A DNA stretch of 5,748 bases from Deltaproteobacteria bacterium (GTDB taxonomy: Bacteria > Myxococcota_A > UBA9160): assembly GCA_003520425.1 (NCBI GenBank), contig DOUU01000454.1:1-5748 (forward strand), given 5' to 3'. Below are positions 1-5,748 of the stretch, one piece after another; the first letter of the stretch is position 1; every line of letters starts with the position of its first letter. Both the position numbers and the translations under genes were made by a program. The notes beneath the pieces are model-generated. The model made no database searches. It was not told the origin of the DNA and worked only from the letters and a program-made list of their open reading frames with translations.

Positions 1-304
1 ATAGCGCTTGCGTGCAGGGCAAAACGAACACGCGAAGCGGCAGCCTTCCAGAGGAAGATCGCGCGACGAATCGATCCCGGAACGCTTCGAGCTCGGCGAT
101 CACCTTGCTCGCCTTTTTCTCCCCCAGCGCGACGAGGATCACCGCGTTCGAGGCCGGCGAGGCGAAGGTCCCGAGCGCTGTCCCGTCCTCGCCCATCCCG
201 TGGACCTCAGCAAGCTGCGTGGAGGCTTCCACCCCAAGTGTGGCAAGAAGCGCCAGAAGATCGTCGAGCAAGGAGCTGCGCGAGATGATCATCAGCATCT
301 GCAT
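1..304 (-). CDS. PII-like (GlnB-fold, PG0323-type) regulatory protein, 3' end cut by window edge
   Basis: Reading leftwards from ATG at 304, 101 codons run to the window edge without a stop. The product fits a small ferredoxin-like PII fold: strand 1 (residues 1-9, MQMLMIISR), helix 1 (11-24), strand 2 (25-36), a short glycine-rich T-loop-like segment (GMGEDGTALGT, 36-46), the turn SPASNA (49-54), strand 3 (AVILVALG, 54-61), helix 2 (62-80) and strand 4 (PLRVFVLP, 89-96). The order 'STQ..EVHGMG..GTALGTF..P.SNAVI' resembles PG0323-type PII-like proteins, which have a shorter T-loop than GlnB/GlnK and lack its uridylylated tyrosine. PII-like proteins bind small effectors such as nucleotides and control a partner protein; several groups sit beside metal-efflux or transport genes. 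The partner here is unknown and may lie beyond the left edge. The start is supported by GGGAGG about 6 bases upstream. At about 100 residues the family is normally near complete, so few residues are missing. The fold is inferred from pattern, not from a search. Confidence 0.72.
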   Translation of the reverse strand, partial: MQMLMIISRSSLLDDLLALLATLGVEASTQLAEVHGMGEDGTALGTFASPASNAVILVALGEKKASKVIAELEAFRDRFVARSSSGRLPLRVFVLPCTQAL

Positions 305-344
305 TGCCTGCCTCCCTCGCCCGCTGGAATCGGAGCCTCGCGTT

Positions 345-355
345 CGAAAATTTCG
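345..355. promoter_or_regulatory. Perfect 11-base inverted repeat, candidate operator of the PII-like gene
   Basis: CGAAA-A-TTTCG is a perfect five-base inverted repeat around one central base. It lies 41-51 bases upstream of the PII-like start codon, in otherwise GC-rich DNA. Its position and AT-rich core would suit a dimeric regulator, but it is short and could be chance. Confidence 0.25.
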
Positions 356-375
356 GGCTGGGGGATCGCGGCCGC

Positions 376-409
376 ACTCTCCACAAATTGACCAACTGGT
401 ACGGAGAGT
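376..409. promoter_or_regulatory. Seven-base inverted repeat with 20-base spacer, candidate operator or hairpin
   Basis: ACTCTCC at 376-382 is matched by its exact reverse complement GGAGAGT at 403-409. The AT-richer spacer itself holds a nested ACCA-AC-TGGT repeat at 391-400. The site lies 72-105 bases upstream of the PII-like start, where promoter or regulator sites would be expected. A TTGACC at 388-393 resembles a plus-strand -35 box, but no good -10 follows. No T-tract follows on either strand, so it is not a terminator. Confidence 0.3.
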
Positions 410-1240
410 TACGAATAGCACGCGCCAATCCGACCAAGCAATGAGACGCGCCCCGCTGCTTCACTGACCCTTTAGCCCCTCGCTTTGGCAGGGCCAAGGC
501 CGATCCCACCCGCGTCGCGGGAGGCCCCCCATGTGACCTTCTCGGCAGAGCGAGACCTGGGCCGTAGCCTCCACGGCCGCCCGCGGGGAAAGCTGCGGCC
601 GGGGGTCGCTGGCGTGCTCTGCAGCCAGGAGGCGAGTCGCAGGCTCGCCCTGCGCCACTCGCTCAATCAAGAGAGAGCGGGCCGCTCCGGGTCGGCGGGG
701 AGGGGAAGCGATCACGAGCCCGTCGGGTTCTCCTCGCCCGGCGGTGAAGACCGACACTTTTTTCCGAGAACTCGGCTCATTGGGACGAAAAGTCTCTCCG
801 AAGCCTGCCTTCCTGCGAACGCCTTGACAAGACCGTCGCGAGAGGCTGCCGACGGATCCAACGCGGATTAGTGTCGACTGCGCATCGGCCTGAACCTTCG
901 AGAGTGGTCTTGGGCTGGGCCGCGGCAACTTCACCGTTTCGCCACAATTGCGTTACACGGCCGACATGAGATCGCCATAGGGTGGCCACCGCCAGCGCCG
1001 AGCGCTTCCGGCGGGCGGGGGTCTCAGTGGAGAAGAGTTCGAGCGTCCGCTCGCGGGTCCACCTCCGTCTCGAGGCCCCTGCGCCGAGCGAGCGGGTCGC
1101 GCTGCTCAAGTGCGACGCGTTTATGCCCCAAAAGCTGCCCTGCTTCGCGCGCCAGCGCCGTCGGGTCGCGTTCCCGAACGCGGCCGCAGCGCGGGCTCGC
1201 TTGCAGTGTCCGTCAACCCCAAAAGCAAGTCGCCAACGAA

Positions 1241-1249
1241 AGGAAGGAG
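1241..1249 (+). promoter_or_regulatory. Strong Shine-Dalgarno that fixes the DcaP-like porin start
   Basis: AGGAAGGAG ends five bases before ATG at 1255. The same frame stays open upstream to about 982 (GTG), but the Shine-Dalgarno together with the signal peptide that begins right after 1255 decides for this start. A second in-frame ATG at 1261 is possible but less well spaced. Confidence 0.8.
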
Positions 1250-1254
1250 CCATC

Positions 1255-2847
1255 ATGAGAATGATCACGATCGGGCTCGCCTTGGCATTCGGGATCGGCC
1301 TCTCGGTGCATGCCGGTCCCGCGCGCGGAGACGAAGCCAATGCGCAGCCGCCGCCGCCCGCGAGCGTCTCGAACCAGCTTGAGGACATGAAGAAGGCTCT
1401 CGAATCTCAGCAGAAGCAGATTCAAGAGCTGCGCAAGCAGATCGAATACCGCGATCAAAATATCGAGCAGATGCAGCAGCAGATCGACAAGACCGAGCTC
1501 ACCGCATCGGAGACGGCAAGGATCAGCGCCGAGCAGCGGGAGGAGAAGAAGGACGCGAAGAAGGCCTTCACGCTCACTCCCGGGGGGTTCCTCGAGGCCA
1601 CGGCCATCTATCGCACCGCGAACCAGAACGCGGACGTGGGCAGCACCTTCGGGAATATTCCCTTCGACGGAACGGCCAACTCCCACCTAAGCGAGTTTCG
1701 CGGAACGGCGCGTCAGTCGAGGTTGTCGCTCCTCGCCGAGGGCTGGCTCGACGACACCAAGGTCACCGGCTACTACGAGATGGACTTTCTGGCCGATGCG
1801 CCCACGGGCAATGAGGTCGAGAGCAACAGCTTTAGTCCGCGAATCCGGCAGCTCTTTACGGACATCGATTTCGACAACGGGATCTCGCTGCTGGCCGGGC
1901 AGGCGTGGAGCCTCCTCACGACGAGCCGCCAGGGGATTACGCCGCGCCGGGAGTTTGTGCCGTGGACGATCGATGCACAGTACAACGTGGGGTACAACTG
2001 GGCGCGACAGTGGCAAGCGCGGATCACCGCCAAATTGGCGGAGGGCCTGTGGGTCGCCGCGGCCGCAGAGAACCCCGAGACGACGCTCAGCGTCGTGAAT
2101 CCGCCAGCCAACCTGCTGGGTTTCAACACGAGCCCGAATGCGCAGTCGCCGGGTTCGCAGTTCACGCTCAGCAACACGCCGGGGGCAAACGGAATCTCGA
2201 CCGACTTTCTGCCCGACCTGACGGGCAAGATCGTGTACGAGCCCGGGTTCGGGCACTACGAGTTCAAGGCCCTCGGTCGATTCTTCCGCGACCGGTTCAA
2301 CAACAACAACGACTACGCCACGGGCGAGGGGATCGGCTTGGCCGCCGTCATCCCCATCGTCGACGGGCTGGACTTCACCCTGCAGACCTTGGACGGCTGG
2401 GGGATCGGCCGGTATGCGTCGGGTCAGGGCGCCGACGTCACGGTCCGGCCCAATGGGCAGGTCGTTCCCATTCCGACACTGGACTTTTTCGGGGGCTTCG
2501 AAGCGCATCCGAACGAGAACTGGGACCTCTACACCTATGGGGGTCTTGAGTACTACGGGCAGAAGGCCTTCCAGAATGGAAAGGTGTTCGTCGGCTATGG
2601 AACGCCGGGCGCCAACAACTCGGGCTGCGAGCTGGATGTCATTGGAACGTGCCAGGCGCAGAACCGTCTCCTCTGGCAGGTCCAGCCCGGCTTCTGGTAC
2701 CGCTTCTACAGAGGGCCCGCCGGAACCCTGGCTGCCGGCATGTCCTATTCCTTCGTGCACCGCGACGCGTGGGCGGGAATTAACGGGCTCACTCCCGCCG
2801 GCCATGAGCACATCATCATGAGCTCCCTGCGATACTATCTGCCGTAG
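1255..2847 (+). CDS. Outer-membrane porin with N-terminal coiled coil, DcaP-like
   Basis: The 530-residue product is a secreted outer-membrane beta-barrel. Residues 1-30 form a signal peptide (MRMITIGLALAFGIGLSVHA core) with likely cleavage after VHA (20) or near ARG-DE (25). A proline run (PPPPA) leads into a coiled coil at about 41-95, rich in Gln, Glu, Lys and Leu, as in trimeric porins with a periplasmic stalk. The barrel begins with TPGGFLEATAIYR (about 108-120) and continues through NADVGSTFGNIPF and EFRGTARQSRLSL with alternating aromatic/glycine strands. This opening and the coiled coil resemble the DcaP family; characterised Acinetobacter DcaP is a trimeric channel preferring anionic organic solutes such as dicarboxylates. 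Substrate here is unknown. Cys458 and Cys466 are eight residues apart in a probable loop and might form a disulfide. The protein ends SSLRYYLP, so the last residue is proline rather than the usual terminal aromatic. The gene is followed by its own terminator and appears monocistronic. Alternative: another coiled-coil porin family of the OprP type. Confidence 0.85.
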   Translation: MRMITIGLALAFGIGLSVHAGPARGDEANAQPPPPASVSNQLEDMKKALESQQKQIQELRKQIEYRDQNIEQMQQQIDKTELTASETARISAEQREEKKDAKKAFTLTPGGFLEATAIYRTANQNADVGSTFGNIPFDGTANSHLSEFRGTARQSRLSLLAEGWLDDTKVTGYYEMDFLADAPTGNEVESNSFSPRIRQLFTDIDFDNGISLLAGQAWSLLTTSRQGITPRREFVPWTIDAQYNVGYNWARQWQARITAKLAEGLWVAAAAENPETTLSVVNPPANLLGFNTSPNAQSPGSQFTLSNTPGANGISTDFLPDLTGKIVYEPGFGHYEFKALGRFFRDRFNNNNDYATGEGIGLAAVIPIVDGLDFTLQTLDGWGIGRYASGQGADVTVRPNGQVVPIPTLDFFGGFEAHPNENWDLYTYGGLEYYGQKAFQNGKVFVGYGTPGANNSGCELDVIGTCQAQNRLLWQVQPGFWYRFYRGPAGTLAAGMSYSFVHRDAWAGINGLTPAGHEHIIMSSLRYYLP

Positions 2848-2856
2848 TTTCGATCG

Positions 2857-2907
2857 AGGCCGCTCCAGAAGGGTCGAAGAGATTCCCCTGGAGCGGCCTT
2901 TTTCTTT
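2857..2907 (+). terminator. Rho-independent terminator of the DcaP-like porin
   Basis: AGGCCGCTCCAG at 2857-2868 is perfectly complementary to CTGGAGCGGCCT at 2888-2899, giving a 12-base GC-rich stem. Inside the 19-base loop GGG (2871-2873) can also pair with CCC (2885-2887). The stem runs straight into TTTTTCTTT (2899-2907). It begins 10 bases after the TAG stop. There is no T-tract on the opposite strand side, so it should act only on plus-strand transcripts. Confidence 0.93.
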
Positions 2908-3049
2908 GGAGACTCCATTGCCCTCCACGATCCGCGCCCTGGTCGCTGCGGGCCGCGCCGTGTTTTCGCGCCTTCCGAGAGAGTCTTGAACGTCGTTTGC
3001 GAGGAAATCGTCCCGAATGTGCTGCCTGCGATGAGGACTTTCTTCGCGG

Positions 3050-4471
3050 TCAATAGTCGACCTGGAACCTCAGCTGAAAGAACTGCAGGTTTCCGTTGTT
3101 GCCTCCTGCTGCGCTGCGGATCATCTCAAAACCGTATTCGAATTTTGTCTTCCAATGGCGGCTTAGGTACCAGGTGAGGTCCCCCGTCACCCCGTGGATG
3201 ACCCCTCCTCGAACGGACGCGCTCGTGAGGTCCAGGTACGAGAGCCGGGTCCCCACTTCGAGCGCGCCCCAGCCGTGTCCGCGCAGAGAGAAACTCTCGA
3301 GGGGCGTTACCGGACCGAAGATCCCCTGGCTCGAATCGTAGGGGCGACACTCGCCGGTGAGAAACCAGCTCGCATACACGTAGGCGCCGCCAAAGTTGAG
3401 GAGACTCCCTCCGGGCTCATCCACGAAGGAGTGGAGAAGCTCGGACTGGAGCGAAAAGGGGCCTTCCACCCAGGCCGCCTCGAGGTCGACGAGCTCCGCG
3501 CCTCCCACGTGGAGCGTGCCGGTGTCGAGCAGGTAGGGGGCGAGATGGCTCTCGGGCCGCGAGCGATACTTCAAGCTGTCCTGGCTCTCCACCGCGGTGA
3601 CGTCGAGACCGACATGCACGAAACGGCGCGCAGCGACGTCGCGGAGGAGGAGCCATGTGACGCGCGCCGCCACACGGCCGGCGTCGCGCGTCGTGTCGCC
3701 CACGTCTTGGGTCTGGACTGCCGTGAAGAGCCCCAGGGACCAGGTGACGCGCCCGTCCCACACGGGAGTCCCGATTGCAGCGCCGATGCGGAAGCCCGGA
3801 GCGAAAGCCTGGACCGGAGAGCCATCCTCCATGAAGGTGACGTCGCGGCTGCTCGTCAGCGCCTCGAGGGAGAAGGGCGGCTTGAAGTTGCCGACCTTGA
3901 GGCTCCCGATCCAGGGGAGCCCCTGCCACAGGAGATAGGTGTCGGACCACTGAGGATTCACTCCGGCGAGCTCGAAGTTCATGGAATACGAGGGGTCGCC
4001 GAGCCCATGGATCTCTCCCCCGACGCCGATCCTGAGACGACGGACCTCCCAGCCGCTCCCGATGTGCTCGAGGCCGTCGCTCGTCACGTAGTTGTCGGAG
4101 TCGACCTGGAGGCGGGCGTTCACCTTCCCTGTGATCCAGAAGGCCTCGTCGCTGGGTACGGCGGGCCCCTCCTCGGTGAGAGGCGGCTTTTGGAAAAGGC
4201 GGAAGCGAAGCCCGTCGTCCCAGTACACCCGACGCGGGCTCTCGGCTGCTGCCTCCTGCGTGCTGGAGGAGGCCGGGGCCTCGGTCTCGTCCGCGAAGGC
4301 CGCCCATGAGGTGAGGGCGAGCGCCAGGAAAGCCGCGCTCAGGATCTCAGGCCCCGGGCGCCGAGCCCTGCGTGTTCGCGTTGGGTGGGGAGGGAGCGGC
4401 CTCCGGAGGTCGCCCCGGAGGCTTCCCCATTCGGCAGGCGTCGACACGGGATTCGCTCGTCCTTGCTTCAA
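3050..4471 (-). CDS. Phosphate-selective porin O/P family (OprP/OprO-type) outer-membrane protein
   Basis: The 473-residue product reads leftwards to TGA at 3052-3050. The hydrophobic segment ILSAAFLALALTSWAAFA (43-60) followed by DETE is a signal peptide with cleavage after Ala60, leaving a mature protein of about 413 residues, usual for the family. A low-complexity Ala/Ser/Glu linker (61-80) precedes the barrel. Family hallmarks in order: FWITGKVNARLQVD (111-124), SGWEVRRLRIGVGG (139-152), GSLKVGNFKPPFSLE (189-203), the SSRDVTFMED motif (207-216), GFRIGAAI (226-233), RPESHLAPY (305-313), WFLTGECRPYD (369-379) with GIFGPVTPLE (383-392), GWGALEVGTRLSYLDL (400-415), and terminal QLRFQVDY ending in an aromatic residue as barrel proteins do. 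Family members form trimeric anion channels for phosphate or polyphosphate, but many carry other solutes, so the substrate is open. The start is TTG at 4471, backed by GGAGG; this gives an unusual 42-residue arginine-rich stretch before the hydrophobic core, so the true start is uncertain. It converges with the DcaP-like porin and diverges from the aldehyde dehydrogenase. No terminator is visible. Confidence 0.88.
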   Translation of the reverse strand: MKQGRANPVSTPAEWGSLRGDLRRPLPPHPTRTRRARRPGPEILSAAFLALALTSWAAFADETEAPASSSTQEAAAESPRRVYWDDGLRFRLFQKPPLTEEGPAVPSDEAFWITGKVNARLQVDSDNYVTSDGLEHIGSGWEVRRLRIGVGGEIHGLGDPSYSMNFELAGVNPQWSDTYLLWQGLPWIGSLKVGNFKPPFSLEALTSSRDVTFMEDGSPVQAFAPGFRIGAAIGTPVWDGRVTWSLGLFTAVQTQDVGDTTRDAGRVAARVTWLLLRDVAARRFVHVGLDVTAVESQDSLKYRSRPESHLAPYLLDTGTLHVGGAELVDLEAAWVEGPFSLQSELLHSFVDEPGGSLLNFGGAYVYASWFLTGECRPYDSSQGIFGPVTPLESFSLRGHGWGALEVGTRLSYLDLTSASVRGGVIHGVTGDLTWYLSRHWKTKFEYGFEMIRSAAGGNNGNLQFFQLRFQVDY

Positions 4472-4472
4472 G

Positions 4473-4485
4473 GGAGCCTTCCTCC
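4473..4485 (-). promoter_or_regulatory. Shine-Dalgarno of the OprP-like porin, able to fold into a small hairpin
   Basis: Read on the minus strand, GGAGGAAGG (4485-4477) precedes the TTG start at 4471, with GGAGG nine bases from it. The GGAG at its beginning can pair with CTCC at 4476-4473 across the five-base loop GAAGG, which would partly mask the site. Combined with a TTG start, this suggests modest or regulated translation. The stem is only four pairs, so the masking is speculative. Confidence 0.45.
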
Positions 4486-4500
4486 GGGTCGCGGATAGGC

Positions 4501-4530
4501 TTGACGCCCGGTCATTCCAGCTGGTTATAT
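4501..4530 (+). promoter_or_regulatory. Candidate sigma-70-like promoter of the aldehyde dehydrogenase gene
   Basis: TTGACG at 4501-4506 matches five of six bases of the -35 consensus. After an 18-base spacer comes TTATAT at 4525-4530, the only AT-rich hexamer in the area (TATATC one base later is an alternative). The spacer ends in an 8-base palindrome, CCAGCTGG (4517-4524). The predicted transcript would begin around 4537, about 28 bases before the ATG at 4565. Confidence 0.45.
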
Positions 4531-4552
4531 CCCCCGACCCAAAGCGAGACGA
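4524..4552 (-). promoter_or_regulatory. Possible promoter of the OprP-like porin overlapping the opposite -10
   Basis: On the minus strand TATAAC (4529-4524) matches five of six bases of the -10 consensus. Seventeen bases upstream lies TCGTCT (4552-4547), a poor -35. Initiation near 4517 would leave a leader of about 45 bases before the TTG start. It shares its AT-rich core with the plus-strand -10, so only one may be real. Confidence 0.25.
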
Positions 4553-4564
4553 GGTGCCCGGACC

Positions 4565-5748
4565 ATGCCCGAGCAGCAGAGCTTCTTCGAGCGAGCGGAT
4601 CTCTTCATCGGGGGCGAGTGGGTTCGCCCCGAGGGCAAGGGACGAATCGAGGTCATCGGCGCGGCATCCGAGAAGCCCATTGGGTGCGTTCCTGAAGCGT
4701 CACCGGCCGATATGGACCGCGCGGTCGCCTCAGCACGGCGCGCGTTCGAGGACGGTCCTTTCCCGCGCTGGACGCCCGAAGAGCGCGCCGCTGCGATCGC
4801 TCGCCTCTCGAAGGCCCTGCAGGCGCGGGGACCCAAGATCGCCGAGCTGATCTCGCGCGAGAACGGTTGCCCCGCACAGCAGTCGCTCCTCGCGCAGGTC
4901 TTTGCCTCGACCATGGTGCTCGATACCTACGCAGACCTCGCGAAGAAATTTGTCTGGGAAGACGAGCGAGACGGCGCGATCGGCGGCCGCGTCCGGGTGC
5001 GCCGCACCCCGGTCGGAGTGTGCGCCGGCATTATCCCGTGGAACGTCCCCCTCTTCATCATGGCCATGAAGCTCGGGCCTGCGCTTGCGGCGGGCTGCAC
5101 GGTCGTGCTCAAGCCCTCTCCGGAGACCGCTCTCGATCCCTATCTCTTGGGCGAGGCGATCGAAGAAGCACAGATTCCTCCCGGAGTCGTGAACATCGTG
5201 ACGGCAGGTCGCGAGACGAGCGAGTACCTGGTCCGCCACCCCGGGATCGACAAGGTGAGCTTCACGGGGAGCACCGCAACCGGCGGGCGCGTGGGCGCGC
5301 TGTGCGGCGAGCAGATCAAGCGCTGCACGCTTGAGCTCGGCGGAAAGTCGGCCGCCATCTTGCTCGAAGACGTCGATCTCGCTGCGTCGATGCCGCAGCT
5401 CTTGATGTCCGCCCTTTTGAACAACGGCCAGGCGTGCGGTGCACAAACACGGATCCTCGCACCGAGGTCCCGCTACAACGAGATCGTCGAGGCTTTGGGC
5501 GCCGCCGTTGGCGCGATGAAGGTCGGCGATCCCCTCGACCCGCAGACCAACGTGGGGCCCGTGGTGAGCCGTCGCCAGCGGGACCGCATCGAGGGCTACC
5601 TCGAGGCAGGAAAGCGGGCCGGCGCCAAACCGGTCTGCGGCGGGGGTCGACCCGCGCATCTCGAGCGGGGGTGGTTCATTGAGCCCACCGTGTTCGCGCA
5701 GGCCGACAATCGGATGAAGATCGCGCGCGAGGAAATCTTCGGCCCGGT
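4565..5748 (+). CDS. NAD(P)-dependent aldehyde dehydrogenase, C-terminus cut by window edge
   Basis: ATG at 4565 follows GAGGTG (4551-4556) with an eight-base spacer. The 394 visible residues belong to the aldehyde dehydrogenase superfamily, which oxidises aldehydes to carboxylic acids through a cysteine thiohemiacetal using NAD+ or NADP+. Visible landmarks: LFIGGEWV (13-20); PWN with the oxyanion-hole Asn160; LKPSPET with cofactor-binding Lys183; FTGST (233-237) of the Rossmann segment; ELGGKSA with general-base Glu257; GQACGA with catalytic Cys291; NVGPVVS (329-335); GWFIEPTVF (369-377); and EEIFGP (389-394), whose glutamate contacts the cofactor ribose. The usual length is about 480-500 residues, so roughly 95 are missing at the right. 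There is no signal peptide, so it is cytoplasmic. The substrate cannot be told from sequence alone; broad medium-chain, terpenoid or aromatic aldehyde enzymes look similar. It is divergent from the OprP-like porin by 93 bases, which permits shared control. Confidence 0.95.
   Translation, partial: MPEQQSFFERADLFIGGEWVRPEGKGRIEVIGAASEKPIGCVPEASPADMDRAVASARRAFEDGPFPRWTPEERAAAIARLSKALQARGPKIAELISRENGCPAQQSLLAQVFASTMVLDTYADLAKKFVWEDERDGAIGGRVRVRRTPVGVCAGIIPWNVPLFIMAMKLGPALAAGCTVVLKPSPETALDPYLLGEAIEEAQIPPGVVNIVTAGRETSEYLVRHPGIDKVSFTGSTATGGRVGALCGEQIKRCTLELGGKSAAILLEDVDLAASMPQLLMSALLNNGQACGAQTRILAPRSRYNEIVEALGAAVGAMKVGDPLDPQTNVGPVVSRRQRDRIEGYLEAGKRAGAKPVCGGGRPAHLERGWFIEPTVFAQADNRMKIAREEIFGP

Larger units (their letters stand above)
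305..1254. other. Long intergenic region without a recognisable gene
   Basis: These 950 bases separate the divergent PII-like gene and the DcaP-like porin. Open frames exist on both strands, but their translations are arginine-, serine- and proline-rich, have no recognisable domain, and lack a convincing start with a Shine-Dalgarno; they look like chance frames of GC-rich DNA. Visible structure includes a tight hairpin at 483-499 (TTGGC-AGG-GCCAA core), a hairpin at 631-649 (GGCGAG, 7-base loop, CTCGCC), and a 12-base palindrome at 764-775 (CCGAGAACTCGG) preceded by six T residues. There is a TTGACA at 824-829 without a good -10, and a weak TTACAC/CATAGG pair at 953-958 and 976-981. No tRNA-like fold or terminator with a T-tract was seen. 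The sequence could hold a long porin leader, a small RNA or remnants of a decayed gene. Confidence 0.6.

Noticed and set aside
483..499. Hairpin with TTGGC-AGG-GCCAA core as a terminator
   Set aside because: No T-tract follows on either strand.
631..649. Hairpin GGCGAG/CTCGCC as a terminator
   Set aside because: It is followed by GC-rich sequence on both sides, and short GC stems are common at this base composition.
461..934. 157-codon minus-strand frame, with an overlapping 128-codon plus-strand frame, in the intergenic region
   Set aside because: Low-complexity Arg/Ser/Pro composition, no credible start context and no domain on either strand.
982..1254. In-frame upstream extension of the DcaP-like porin from GTG at 982
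   Set aside because: It would place 91 basic residues before a clear signal peptide, and a strong Shine-Dalgarno sits just before ATG 1255.
1687..2928. 413-codon open frame on the minus strand opposite the DcaP-like porin
   Set aside because: It is antisense to a clear porin, runs through the terminator, and its Arg/Val/Gly-rich translation has no domain. Third-position GC bias explains the openness.
2835..3053. 72-codon minus-strand frame starting at a TTG that overlaps the OprP-like stop codon
   Set aside because: The overlap hints at translational coupling and the first residues look plausible, but there is no clear Shine-Dalgarno, the frame runs through the opposing terminator stem, and the latter half is basic low-complexity sequence.
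3194..4309. 371-codon plus-strand frame opposite the OprP-like porin
   Set aside because: Shadow of a well-supported family member on the other strand; Arg/Glu/Gly-rich composition with no motif.
4730..5659. 309-codon minus-strand frame opposite the aldehyde dehydrogenase
   Set aside because: The plus strand carries all catalytic motifs of the dehydrogenase; the antisense translation is Arg/His/Ala-rich and unrecognisable.
1..5748. Search by eye for CRISPR arrays, tRNA genes, insertion-sequence ends and long direct repeats
   Set aside because: No regularly spaced repeats, no cloverleaf-like conserved segments, no transposase-like frame and no terminal inverted repeat pair were seen.

Overview
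The window is GC-rich chromosomal DNA from a Gram-negative (diderm) bacterium. Two of its four genes encode outer-membrane beta-barrel porins with signal peptides. High GC, strong G/C preference at third codon positions and an acidobacterial or deltaproteobacterial flavour to the proteins suggest a soil or environmental lineage (Acidobacteriota, Myxococcota or a related uncultured phylum). That placement is inference only. I see no rRNA, tRNA, CRISPR array, insertion sequence or phage gene.

Layout from left to right. (1) At the left edge, on the minus strand, lies a nearly complete small gene with the beta-alpha-beta/beta-alpha-beta pattern of a PII-like (GlnB-fold, PG0323-type) regulator. 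Two inverted repeats sit upstream of it. (2) About 950 bases follow with no convincing gene, forming the spacer between the divergent PII-like gene and the next gene. (3) At 1255-2847 (+) is a 530-residue outer-membrane porin with a signal peptide, a periplasmic coiled coil and a barrel resembling the DcaP family. A strong intrinsic terminator follows it. (4) Facing it, at 3050-4471 (-), is an OprP/OprO-type (phosphate-selective porin family) barrel protein. It probably starts at TTG with a long arginine-rich leader. (5) A 93-base divergent intergenic region carries candidate promoters for both strands. (6) At 4565 (+) begins a canonical NAD(P)-dependent aldehyde dehydrogenase, cut by the right edge after 394 residues with all catalytic residues visible.

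A cautious reading of the whole is an envelope-permeability and small-molecule utilisation neighbourhood: two porins for uptake of anionic or organic solutes, next to an enzyme that oxidises aldehydes to acids. The genes are arranged as divergent and convergent single units rather than one operon, so any functional link is inferred. I did not find a clearly new biological system. The points most worth a second look are the PII-like gene with its palindromes, the long gene-free leader of the first porin, the TTG start with a possible Shine-Dalgarno-masking hairpin on the second porin, and the shared divergent promoter region.
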